A stretch of 64,000 nt of DNA from Streptomyces daqingensis. GTDB taxonomy: Bacteria > Actinomycetota > Actinomycetes > Streptomycetales > Streptomycetaceae. The stretch is from contig NZ_BMMP01000022.1 in the NCBI RefSeq assembly GCF_014645895.1, positions 19,685 to 83,684 on the forward strand, given 5' to 3'. Under the pieces are notes generated by a model. It did not search any database, had not been told where the DNA came from, and was given only the letters and a program-made list of their open reading frames with translations. This document shows positions 16,113-23,658 of the stretch, in pieces; within the stretch, counting starts at the first letter, position 1, and the number at the start of each line of letters is the position of its first letter. Both the position numbers and the translations under genes were made by a program.

Positions 16113-17603
16113 TCAGGGGCGGGAGGTCCCGCCGGACGTGCGTGCCGGGATGGCGTCGCCGGCCGGTGCGTCCCCGCGTCCGTAGTGGTGCGTGGTGAAC
16201 ATGTAGAGCAACCCCGTGCCCAGGACCACTCCGCCGCACAGCAGCACGATCCAGTTGTCGTACCAGGGCTGGTCCGGGTTGCGCGCCCAGGAGATGTTGA
16301 CGATGGCGAAGATGCCGTACGCCAGTCCCGCGGCGTTGATGAGCAGCCCCCAGCGGCCGAGCGTGAACTCGCCGTTCGGCCGCCACCCCTTCAGCCGGGC
16401 CCGCAAGGCCGCGAGGACGACCATCTGGAAGGCGCCGTAGATGCCGAGGATGGCGAACGAGACGATCTTGGTGAGGGCGTCCTCGGAGATCAGCGACCCG
16501 AAGGCGATGACGGCCGGGACGACGGCGGCGACCAGCAGGGCGTTGTGCGGCACGGCGCGGGCGTACGAGAAGGACCGCAGCAGCCGGTGGCCGACGATCA
16601 TCTTGTCCCGCGCGTAGGAGTAGATGAGCCGTCCCGCCGCGGCCTGGAGGCTGACCGTGCAGGACAGGAACGAGATGAGCACCACGCCCATCACCATCCT
16701 GGCGCCCACCTCCCCCAGCGCGTCGAACAGCACCCGCACCACCGGGTCGCTGTCCTTCCCGGCGATGACCGCCTGGTAGTCGGAGACGGCGAGCAGCAGC
16801 GTCAGGCAGGTGAAGGTGGCGGCGGCACCGCCGACGTAGACGGTCCTGCGCATCGCCTTGGGGATGACGATGCCGGGACGTGCGACCTCCTCGGCGAGGT
16901 CCCCGCACGCCTCGAAGCCGTAGTACTGGTAGAAGCCGATGATGGCCGCCGAGAGGAAGACCGGCAGGTACGAGCCGTTCCCGGACGTGCCGAAATCGTC
17001 GAAGACGACGCCGAGTCCGTGGAAGCGGTGCGTGGCCAGCAGGTAGACGCCCACGACGACCGCGCCGACGAGCTCCGCGGTGAACCCGATGACGGCGGCC
17101 TGTGAAAGCGCCCTGGTCCCCGCGTAGTTGATGAGGGCCGCGACGACGATGAGCACCACCGTGCACAACACCGTCGTGTGCACGCTCGGTTCGAAGCCGA
17201 ACAGGATGGCGATGTAGGGGCCGGCCCCGTAGGCGACCGAGGTGATGGTCACCAGCAGCGCCCACATGTAGACCCAGCCGGTCATCCACGCCCAGCGGAT
17301 GCCCCACAGCCGCCGCGCCCACGGGTAGACGCCGCCTGCGATGGGGTACTGCGCGACGACTTCGCCGAAGACGAGGGCCACCAGGAACTGACCCGCGCCC
17401 GCCAGCAGGAAGGCCCAGATCATCGGTGGGCCGCCGGTCGCGAGCGACGTCGCGAAGAGCGTGTAGGTGCTGACGACCGGCGAGAGGTAGGTGAATCCGA
17501 GGGCGAAATTGGCCCAGGGGCCCATCTCCTTGCGGAACTCGGAGCCGTGCCCAACGGCTCCTCCGTTTCCGCCTCCGGTGGCAGGCGTCCCGGCGTCGGT
17601 CAT
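16113..17603 (-). CDS. APC-superfamily amino acid/amine permease
   Basis: A 496-residue transporter with about 12 hydrophobic segments and the family landmarks: FALGFTYLSPVVSTYTLF in helix 1, GGVYPWARRLWG after helix 3, and FYQYYGFEACGDLAEEV in helix 6. It resembles the AmaT/GabP-like APC branch that imports amino acids, choline or ethanolamine-type amines. It is the last gene of a three-gene operon; its ATG overlaps the TGA of the GMC oxidoreductase gene by one base, so translation is coupled. It probably brings in the substrate oxidised by the other two enzymes. Confidence 0.85.
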   Translation of the reverse strand: MTDAGTPATGGGNGGAVGHGSEFRKEMGPWANFALGFTYLSPVVSTYTLFATSLATGGPPMIWAFLLAGAGQFLVALVFGEVVAQYPIAGGVYPWARRLWGIRWAWMTGWVYMWALLVTITSVAYGAGPYIAILFGFEPSVHTTVLCTVVLIVVAALINYAGTRALSQAAVIGFTAELVGAVVVGVYLLATHRFHGLGVVFDDFGTSGNGSYLPVFLSAAIIGFYQYYGFEACGDLAEEVARPGIVIPKAMRRTVYVGGAAATFTCLTLLLAVSDYQAVIAGKDSDPVVRVLFDALGEVGARMVMGVVLISFLSCTVSLQAAAGRLIYSYARDKMIVGHRLLRSFSYARAVPHNALLVAAVVPAVIAFGSLISEDALTKIVSFAILGIYGAFQMVVLAALRARLKGWRPNGEFTLGRWGLLINAAGLAYGIFAIVNISWARNPDQPWYDNWIVLLCGGVVLGTGLLYMFTTHHYGRGDAPAGDAIPARTSGGTSRP

Positions 17604-19261
17604 CAGCGCTCCATTCCCTGCGTCCCCGGCGTCCCCTCGGTTCCGTGCGTCCCGGGCGTCCCCGGCGTCCCCGGCGTCCGGTGTGATCCTGGCGGCCCGT
17701 CCGCCCCCGCGCCCCCGCGCTGCGGGGCCGCACGGCCGGTGATGAGGTCGACGGCCCGTTCCGCCGCCAGCAGCACCGTCACCATGGGGTTGACGGTCGG
17801 CAGCGTCGGGAAGACGGAGGCGTCCACCACGCGGACGCCGCGCTCTCCGCGCAGCCGCAGCTGCGGATCGAGTACGGCGAGCGGGTCGCCGTCCGCGCCC
17901 ATCCGGCAGGTGCCGGCGGGGTGGTAGACGGTGTGGGCCGCGCGGCGCCCGTACTCGGAGAGTTCCTCGTCGGTCGTCAGCCCAGGGCCCGGAGCGACCT
18001 CCCGCACGAGCCAGTCTCGGAGCGGCCCGGTGGCGGCGACCTCGCGCGCGATGCGCAGACCGTCGACGACGGTGCGCTCGTCGTGGCCTTCGGGGTCGGT
18101 GAAGTAGCGGAAATCCAGGGCGGGTTGCGTGCCGGGGTCCGGTCCGCGCAGCCAGATGCGGCCGCGTGACCGGGACTTGGGGATGTTGGGCGTCATGCAG
18201 ACGCCGTGCGGCGGCGTCGGGTAGCCCAGCCGCTCGGTGTTGGCCGTGAACGGCACCTGGTAGAAGTGGAACATCAGGTCGGGGCCCGGCTCCCGGGGGT
18301 CGCGCCGTACGAAGAGGCCCGCGTCGGAGTCCATCGCGGAGTTGGGCGGCAGCGGCCCGGTCTCCCAGACGATGACCGACTCCGGGTGGTCCAGCAGGTT
18401 CTCGCCCACGCCGGGAACGTCGGCGAGCACGTCGACGCCCACCTCCCGCAGGTGCCCGGCGGGACCGATTCCGGAGAGCATCAGCAGCCGCGGCGTGTCC
18501 ACCGCCCCCGCGCACAGCAGCAGTTCACGTTCCGCCCGCACCGTGACGTCGGTGCCGTCCGCGCCACGGACCAGGACCCTCGTCAGCCGCCCGTCCCCCG
18601 CCCGCATCAGCCGGTACGCGCGGCTCTCCAGCTTCAGCGTCAGGTTGGGCCGGGTGAGGACGGGATGCAGGTACGCCACGGACGCCGAGGAGCGGTGGCC
18701 GGTCGCGGGGTCGTACGCGAGGGAGAAGAAGCCCGCGCCGTCGGTGAAGGGGTGCGCGTTGAAGTCGTCGACGACGGGGACGTCGAGGGTGTCGACGGCG
18801 GCCGTCACGAAGTCGTGGGCGATGGCGTTGCGGTCCTTCTCCGCCACGGGCTGGATCGTGTTCTGCAGCCGGGCCCGGTAGGGCAGGACCGTCTCGGGGT
18901 CCCAGCCCTCGGCGCCGAGCTCCACCCACTCCCGCAGGTCCTGCGGGAACGGCACGAAGCTGATGAGGGTGTTGTGGGACGAGCAGCCGCCCAGGACGCG
19001 CGCCCGCGAGTGGACGATGTGGGAGTTGCCGCGGGGCTGCTCGACGGTGGTGTAGCCGTAGTCGTACTCGGTCTCGAGGAGGTTGATCCAGTTCCGCAGC
19101 CTCAGCACCCGCTCGTCGCCGACGTCGCTGGGGCCGTCCTCCACCACGCAGACCCGGCAGTCCGGGTCCTCGCTGAGCCGGGCGGCCAGTACGCACCCGG
19201 CGGTGCCGCCGCCCACGATGACGTAGTCGTAAGGCTCGTCGTCCCTGCTTCCGTCGCTCAT
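17603..19261 (-). CDS. GMC-family flavin oxidoreductase (choline dehydrogenase-like)
   Basis: A 552-residue FAD enzyme: dinucleotide fold YDYVIVGGGTAGCVLAARL, the GMC signature RARVLGGCSSHNTLI, the second signature AGAVDTPRLLMLSGIGP, and the catalytic pair His in YHPAGTCRMG and Asn in VNPMVTV. GMC enzymes oxidise alcohols to aldehydes; with the aldehyde dehydrogenase gene 43 bp upstream and the permease downstream, choline-to-betaine or similar amino-alcohol catabolism is the likely role. The last 25 residues are an odd TPGTPGTHGTEGTPGTQG repeat, coded by DNA repeats and probably disordered. Confidence 0.85.
   Translation of the reverse strand: MSDGSRDDEPYDYVIVGGGTAGCVLAARLSEDPDCRVCVVEDGPSDVGDERVLRLRNWINLLETEYDYGYTTVEQPRGNSHIVHSRARVLGGCSSHNTLISFVPFPQDLREWVELGAEGWDPETVLPYRARLQNTIQPVAEKDRNAIAHDFVTAAVDTLDVPVVDDFNAHPFTDGAGFFSLAYDPATGHRSSASVAYLHPVLTRPNLTLKLESRAYRLMRAGDGRLTRVLVRGADGTDVTVRAERELLLCAGAVDTPRLLMLSGIGPAGHLREVGVDVLADVPGVGENLLDHPESVIVWETGPLPPNSAMDSDAGLFVRRDPREPGPDLMFHFYQVPFTANTERLGYPTPPHGVCMTPNIPKSRSRGRIWLRGPDPGTQPALDFRYFTDPEGHDERTVVDGLRIAREVAATGPLRDWLVREVAPGPGLTTDEELSEYGRRAAHTVYHPAGTCRMGADGDPLAVLDPQLRLRGERGVRVVDASVFPTLPTVNPMVTVLLAAERAVDLITGRAAPQRGGAGADGPPGSHRTPGTPGTPGTHGTEGTPGTQGMER
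17617..17695 (-). repeat. Minisatellite coding the GMC C-terminus
   Basis: Repeats of GTCCCCGG and CGTCCCGGG-like units with a 9-bp period encode TPG/TPGT runs at the end of the GMC oxidoreductase. The period keeps the frame, so copy number could vary without breaking the gene. Confidence 0.65.
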
Positions 19262-19304
19262 ACGTTCACCCGTCTCCGGCCGGGCGTGGCAGCCAAGTGG
19301 CCGT

Positions 19305-20771
19305 TCATCCCTTGAACCAGCCGGACGGCGCGGGCGAGAGGTTCTGGTAGATGTGCTTGGCCTCCTGGTACTCGCGCAGCCCCGTCGGCCCCAGCTCCCG
19401 CCCGATGCCGGAGCGGCCGAAGCCGCCCCACTCGGCCTGCGGGACGTAGGGGTGGAAGTCGTTGATCCAGACGGTGCCGTGCCGCAGCCTCTCGGCGACC
19501 CGCTGGGCGCGGCCGGCGTCGCTGGTCCACACGCCTCCCGCCAGCCCGTAGCGGGTGTCGTTGGCCAGCTCCACCGCCTCCTCCTCGGAGTAGAAGCGCT
19601 CGACGGTCACGACCGGCCCGAAGATCTCCTCCTGCACGACGCGCATCGAGGACTTGCAGTCGGCGTACACCGTCGGCAACAGGAAGAAGCCGCGGGAGAG
19701 TTCGGGGTCGTCCGGACGCCGCCCGCCGGTGACGAGCCGCGCTCCGTCCATGCGGGCGATCTCGAAGTAGGCCTCGACCTTCGCCCGGTGCTCGGCGGAG
19801 CTCAGCGGCCCGCTCTCGGTGAGGGGTTCGAGCCCGTCGCCGAGGCGTACGGCCTCCGCCCGCGAGGCCAGCTCCGCGAGGAAGCGGTCGTGGATCCCGT
19901 ACTGGACGAGGAGCCGCGAACCGGCCGAGCAGACCTGTCCGGAGTGGAGGAAGGCGGCGTCGAGGGCGTAGTCGAGCGCGGCGTCGAAGTCGGCGTCGTC
20001 GAACACGATGTTGGGGTTCTTGCCGCCCAGTTCGAGCGCGATGTTCTTCACGCCGGAGGCCGCGTTCTCCATGATCTTCCGGCCGGTGGCGAGGCCTCCG
20101 GTGAACGAGACCATGTCGACCTCGGGATGCGAGGTCATGGCCGAGCCGACAGTGCCGCCCGCGCCGAGCAGGAGGTTCGCGACGCCCGGCGGCGTACCGG
20201 CCTCCGCGAGCAGCCCCATCAGCGCGATCGTCGTCAGCGGCGTCGTCTCACTCGGCTTGAGGACGAAGGTGTTCCCCGCGGCGAGCGCCGGCGCGATCTT
20301 CCACGACGCCTGCAGCAGCGGATAGTTCCACGGCGCGATCAGCGCGCAGACCCCGACGGGCTGGTAGACGACCCTGCTGAGCACGTCCGGCCCCACGTCG
20401 ACGACGCGTCCGGCGTCCTTGCCGACGATCTCCGAGAAGTACCGGAAAGCGTTCGCGATGTCCTCGATGTCGAGCCGCGACTCGGCGAGCGTCTTGCCCG
20501 TGTCGAGGGTCTCCATACGGGACAGCTGCTCCAGGTCGCGCAGCAGCAGCTCGTGCACGCGGTAGAGCACGTCCGCGCGCCGCCGCGAGGGCGCCCACGC
20601 CCAGTCGGCCCGCTGGAACGCCCGCTTCGCGGCCCGTACGGCGAGGTCGACGTCCGTCTCGTCCGCCTCGTCGACGGTCGTGATGACGGACGAGTCGAAG
20701 GGGTTGACGACTTCGCGCCGCGCGCCGGACACGGCCCCCGTCCACTCACCGTCGATATACAGCTCGGCCAT
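19305..20771 (-). CDS. Aldehyde dehydrogenase, betaine-aldehyde type
   Basis: A 488-residue NAD(P)-dependent aldehyde dehydrogenase. It has PWNYPLLQASWKIAPALAAG, the NAD fold VSFTGGLATGRKIM, the catalytic Glu in LELGGKNPN, the nucleophilic Cys in SGQVCSAGSR, and EEIFGPVVTVERF. Closest in style to betaine-aldehyde and aminoaldehyde dehydrogenases. First gene of the operon with the GMC oxidoreductase and the APC permease, so it should finish the two-step oxidation of an alcohol to an acid. Start ATG 20771; upstream frame lacks coding bias. Confidence 0.9.
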   Translation of the reverse strand: MAELYIDGEWTGAVSGARREVVNPFDSSVITTVDEADETDVDLAVRAAKRAFQRADWAWAPSRRRADVLYRVHELLLRDLEQLSRMETLDTGKTLAESRLDIEDIANAFRYFSEIVGKDAGRVVDVGPDVLSRVVYQPVGVCALIAPWNYPLLQASWKIAPALAAGNTFVLKPSETTPLTTIALMGLLAEAGTPPGVANLLLGAGGTVGSAMTSHPEVDMVSFTGGLATGRKIMENAASGVKNIALELGGKNPNIVFDDADFDAALDYALDAAFLHSGQVCSAGSRLLVQYGIHDRFLAELASRAEAVRLGDGLEPLTESGPLSSAEHRAKVEAYFEIARMDGARLVTGGRRPDDPELSRGFFLLPTVYADCKSSMRVVQEEIFGPVVTVERFYSEEEAVELANDTRYGLAGGVWTSDAGRAQRVAERLRHGTVWINDFHPYVPQAEWGGFGRSGIGRELGPTGLREYQEAKHIYQNLSPAPSGWFKG

Positions 20772-21005
20772 CGCGATGCCCCTCACTCTCCGGCGGCGTC
20801 CACAGCCCGCCCGTAGCAGGCAGACGGGCACCAACATCGTGCGGCGCACCGCCGCCAGCCACGGGGCGCACCGTGGGAGGCGGCCGGGGGTGAGGGATGT
20901 TGACCCGCGTGGACTAGGGCGTTTCGCCCGGCTCCACGCGGCCAGGTCGCGGCCCGCGGAGCTGCGCAAGACAGGTCCCGGGGCGTGCCGCCGATCCACA
21001 GAGCG
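20772..21005. promoter_or_regulatory. Upstream region of the aldehyde dehydrogenase operon
   Basis: This 234-bp stretch must carry the operon promoter. I could not identify a clear -35/-10 pair or regulator box. The only strong feature nearby is the terminator of the TipAL gene at 21006-21042. Confidence 0.35.
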
Positions 21006-21042
21006 CGGCCGGGCCCCGTCAGCGCGTGACGGGGCCCGGCCG
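21006..21042. terminator. Terminator with 16-bp perfect stem
   Basis: CGGCCGGGCCCCGTCA at 21006-21021 is followed by a 5-nt loop (GCGCG) and its exact reverse complement at 21027-21042. It lies downstream of the TipAL gene and upstream of the dehydrogenase operon, insulating the two. Confidence 0.8.
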
Positions 21043-21136
21043 TGGGCTGAGCCGTGGACTCTGAGCCGTGGGCCCGGCAGGCGCCGCCGTACGGCGTCCG
21101 CGGGACGCACGCGCGGGCCTGGCCGGCCGGGCGGGA

Positions 21137-21895
21137 TCAGGAGCGGCGTGCCGCGTTCGCGAGGATCGCGGAACGCAGGTACTCCGCCATGCCCGGCTTG
21201 ATCGTCTCGAAGTGCGCGGTGAAGCGCTCGTCGGCGACGAACATCTCCGCGAGGCAGGTGTGGATCTCGTAGGTGCAGTCGTAGTGGTAGCGGCAGATCT
21301 GCTGCCGGTGCTCCTCGGCCAGCTCCATCGCCGTCTCGGACTCCGGGCCGTCGCCGCTGTCCATCTGGGCGACGAACCGGCGGCCCCACTCCTCCTGCTC
21401 CTCGTTGATCCGCTTCCAGTCCTCCTTCGTGTACGACGCCGTCTTCTGCTGGGACTGCCGGTAGGCGTCCGTGTCGCCCCAGCGGCGTTCCGCCTCCTCC
21501 GCGTACTGGTCGGGGTCGAAGTCGCCGAAGACCTCGAACTTCTCCTCGGGCGTGAGGTTGATGCCCATCTTCCGTGCCTCCATCGCGTGCTCCACGGCGG
21601 CGGCCATCTTCCGCAGCTTCTCGATCCGGTCGGACAGCAGTGCGTACTGCCGCCGCAGGTGCTCCTGCGGGTCCGTGTCCGGGTCGTCGAGCAGGGCCGC
21701 CACCTCGTCGAGCGGAAAGCCGAGCTCCCGGTAGAACAGGATCTGCTGCAGCCTGTCGAGGTCCGCGTCGCCGTACTGCCGGTGCCCGGCACGGCTGCGC
21801 TCGCTCGGCACCAGCAGCCCCACGTCGTCGTAGTGGTGCAGCGTGCGCACGGTCACTCCGGCGAACGTGGCCACCTGTCCTACGGACCAGCTCAT
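21137..21895 (-). CDS. TipAL-type MerR regulator with antibiotic-binding domain
   Basis: A 252-residue protein with the length and layout of Streptomyces TipAL. Residues 1-70 are the MerR DNA-binding region (VGQVATFAGVTVRTLHHYDDVGL), then a coiled coil, then the TipAS domain (about 145-252) with the cysteines of HYDCTYEIHTCLAEMF and the DERFTAHFE helix. TipAS domains bind thiopeptides such as thiostrepton; in TipAL a cysteine becomes covalently linked and the protein then activates its own promoter. The promoter in front of this gene matches the known tipA promoter, so autoactivation is very likely. An internal start producing TipAS alone is possible but not pinpointed. Confidence 0.9.
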   Translation of the reverse strand: MSWSVGQVATFAGVTVRTLHHYDDVGLLVPSERSRAGHRQYGDADLDRLQQILFYRELGFPLDEVAALLDDPDTDPQEHLRRQYALLSDRIEKLRKMAAAVEHAMEARKMGINLTPEEKFEVFGDFDPDQYAEEAERRWGDTDAYRQSQQKTASYTKEDWKRINEEQEEWGRRFVAQMDSGDGPESETAMELAEEHRQQICRYHYDCTYEIHTCLAEMFVADERFTAHFETIKPGMAEYLRSAILANAARRS

Positions 21896-21924
21896 CTCCG
21901 CTCCCTTCTCGGTACGCACTTCAC

Positions 21925-21953
21925 GATGAGCCCTCACGTGACGTGAGGTGCAA
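21925..21953 (-). promoter_or_regulatory. tipA-type promoter
   Basis: On the minus strand: -35 TTGCAC (21953-21948), a 19-bp spacer containing the palindrome CCTCACGT-C-ACGTGAGG (21948-21932, overlapping the -35 end), then -10-like CATCGT (21928-21923). The over-long 19-bp spacing and the palindrome are the hallmarks of MerR-activated promoters, and the sequence agrees with the tipA promoter as I remember it. Confidence 0.85.
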
Positions 21954-22121
21954 GCGCAATTCTCCGAGGGGCGCATGGCGAGGGCCGGGACGTGCCGTTC
22001 GGGAGCGCCGCAGCCCTCGCGGCCACGGCGGCCGGGAGCTCGGACGGCACGCGCGGCCGCCCGGGCACGCGGCAGCCCGGCCGGGCGGCGGCACTGCCGC
22101 ACGCCGGACTGCCGGGCGGGG

Positions 22122-22469
22122 TCAGAGCTGCTTGACGGTCTCCGCAGCGGTCTTCAGGGGGAGCTTGGGGTGCTGGCGGCGCAGCTCGCGGACCGCTACG
22201 GCCAGCCCCTTGTCGTCCCGGACGCGCCGCAGGCCCTCGGTGTCGAGGGATCGCAGGAACTCCTCCTGCGAGGCGAACTGCCGGTCGAACCAGTCGCTGC
22301 GACGCCTGCGCTGCGCGTACACCTCGGCCACTCCCGGGCAGACGACAACGAGGACGAACCCCACGTAGGCCAGGGGGAGTTGCTCCTGGGACAGGGCGAT
22401 GAAGATCAGGAAGAGACCGCCGAGTGCAAGGCACCACAGCAGCACGCGTGGACCGTACAGGGGATTCAC
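22122..22469 (-). CDS. Small two-helix membrane protein, hypothetical
   Basis: A 115-residue protein with two hydrophobic segments (VLLWCLALGGLFLIFIAL and LAYVGFVLVVVCPGVAEV), then a charged cytoplasmic tail of helices (RRRRSDWFDRQFASQEEFLRSL and LAVAVRELRRQHPKLPLK). I do not recognise a named family. A strong terminator separates it from the WXG-like gene upstream, so it is probably its own unit. Confidence 0.6.
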   Translation of the reverse strand: MNPLYGPRVLLWCLALGGLFLIFIALSQEQLPLAYVGFVLVVVCPGVAEVYAQRRRRSDWFDRQFASQEEFLRSLDTEGLRRVRDDKGLAVAVRELRRQHPKLPLKTAAETVKQL

Positions 22470-22513
22470 CTCTCCGCTCTCTCAGGGGATGGGAGGGAAC
22501 GTACAGGAAAGAC

Positions 22514-22578
22514 GCGCGGCCGGGGCCGTGCGGGCGGGACGGTCCGGCTGCTCGCCGCACCGTCCCGCGGGGCCGCGC
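22514..22578 (-). terminator. Two-part terminator after the WXG-like operon
   Basis: Outer stem GCGCGGCC (22514-22521) with GGCCGCGC (22571-22578); inner 10-bp stem GCGGGACGGT (22534-22543) with ACCGTCCCGC (22559-22568). It starts next to the stop codon at 22579. Confidence 0.75.
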
Positions 22579-23313
22579 TCAGGCGGTGCCGGAGGGCCAC
22601 TTGCCGCCGGGGAACGCCGAGTTGTCCTGCGCCTCGCCCTGGACGACGGCCATCTGCTGGGCCTGCGTGCCGAGCGCGGCGGTGAGGGTGGTGACGGCCG
22701 CGATGATGAGGGCCGAGTTGACGCCGGCCTCCTCCACGATGAGGGCCGCCCCGGCCCAGGAGAAGACGACGGAGCCGAGCGCCGCGATCGCCGCGATCGT
22801 GGCGGCGATGAACTTGACGAGGATGACGCCGATGGCCACGTAGAACGCGAGCCCCGCCACCGCCGAGAACGTCAGGGCCGTGGCGATCTTGTCGGCGCTG
22901 GTCTCGATCGACGTGGCGGCCGTGGTCTGGTCCTTGACCGCCTTGCTGTAGGCGGTGCCCGCGTCGCCCTCCCACTTGTCGGGGGCCTTCAGGGCGTCGG
23001 CGGCCGTCTCACCCGTCACGGTGGACGCCTTGCCGCGCACGTCGCCCTGCCAGTCGCCGGCGTAGAAGAAGAAGGTGATGGGGGCGGCCGCGCCCTCCAG
23101 CACCTCGCCGATCTTCTTCAGCAGCCAGCTTCCCGCCTCGATGAGCTTGTTCGCGCACCAGATCAGGGCGTCCGCGATGGGCTTCGGGACATACCACTTG
23201 TTGGCGGTGGACTCGGCCTTCGGGCCGACGTCCTTGAGCTTCGCTGCCAGGTCCTCGGTGCCCTTGACGAGCTTGTCGATGGTGGCCTGGTACTGAGCCG
23301 AGCTGAATGACAT
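22579..23313 (-). CDS. WXG-like protein with hydrophobic C-terminal half
   Basis: A 244-residue protein with an N-terminal helical region (SSAQYQATIDKLVKGTEDL, ANKLIEAGSWLLKKIGEVL) and a mid-protein W-E-G turn (APDKWEGDAGTAYSKAV) like that of WXG100 helical hairpins. Then come two or three membrane-prone stretches (LTFSAVAGLAFYVAIGVIL, FIAATIAAIAALGSVVF, ALIIAAVTTLTAALG) and the end FPGGKWPSGTA. This resembles type VII secretion-linked substrates of actinobacteria; secretion is not shown and no ESX machine is in the window. It follows the 100-residue helical protein by 18 bp, so they are one operon. Confidence 0.6.
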   Translation of the reverse strand: MSFSSAQYQATIDKLVKGTEDLAAKLKDVGPKAESTANKWYVPKPIADALIWCANKLIEAGSWLLKKIGEVLEGAAAPITFFFYAGDWQGDVRGKASTVTGETAADALKAPDKWEGDAGTAYSKAVKDQTTAATSIETSADKIATALTFSAVAGLAFYVAIGVILVKFIAATIAAIAALGSVVFSWAGAALIVEEAGVNSALIIAAVTTLTAALGTQAQQMAVVQGEAQDNSAFPGGKWPSGTA

Positions 23314-23331
23314 CCGGTTCCCCGTTCCGCC

Positions 23332-23634
23332 TTAGTAGGCGCCCTCGATGGAGGCGGTCGTGTCCGCCTCTCTGTTGTCGTACGCCGTCGCGTTCTTGAC
23401 GAGCGCGTCCGCGATCTCGCCCATCCGCTCGCTTCCCTCGTTGCAGCGGGCGGAGAGCTGGTCGACCGCCTTCTCGTAAGCCGAGAACAGCACTTGGAAC
23501 ATGCCTGCCTCGAGCCGTGTGAGGCGCAGTCCCTCGATCGTGTTGTGGACGCCCTTCATCGTCTCGGCCTGCCGGTCCCACATGCGCGCCTCGCTGCGCA
23601 ACGCGTCGGTGACCGTCTTCAGAGTGGGTGCCAT
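23332..23634 (-). CDS. WXG100-like small helical protein
   Basis: A 100-residue, almost entirely helical protein with the size of WXG100 secretion substrates: LRSEARMWDRQAETMKGV in helix 1, a LTRLEAGMFQVLFSAY turn region, and VDQLSARCNEGSERMGEIADALVKNATAYDN in helix 2. A strict W-x-G is absent (LEAG occupies the turn), so it belongs at the edge of the family, like many Streptomyces homologues. Middle gene of the operon, 24 bp after the YbaB-like gene and 18 bp before the larger WXG-like gene. I infer a heterodimer or chaperone role with the latter. Confidence 0.6.
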   Translation of the reverse strand: MAPTLKTVTDALRSEARMWDRQAETMKGVHNTIEGLRLTRLEAGMFQVLFSAYEKAVDQLSARCNEGSERMGEIADALVKNATAYDNREADTTASIEGAY

Positions 23635-23658
23635 GGTCAGTGCTCCTGTCAGGATGAG

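Noticed and set aside
16113..18515. 800-codon minus frame joining the APC permease with upstream sequence
   Set aside because: The upstream 300 codons are an off-frame shadow of the GMC oxidoreductase gene; the permease starts at 17603.
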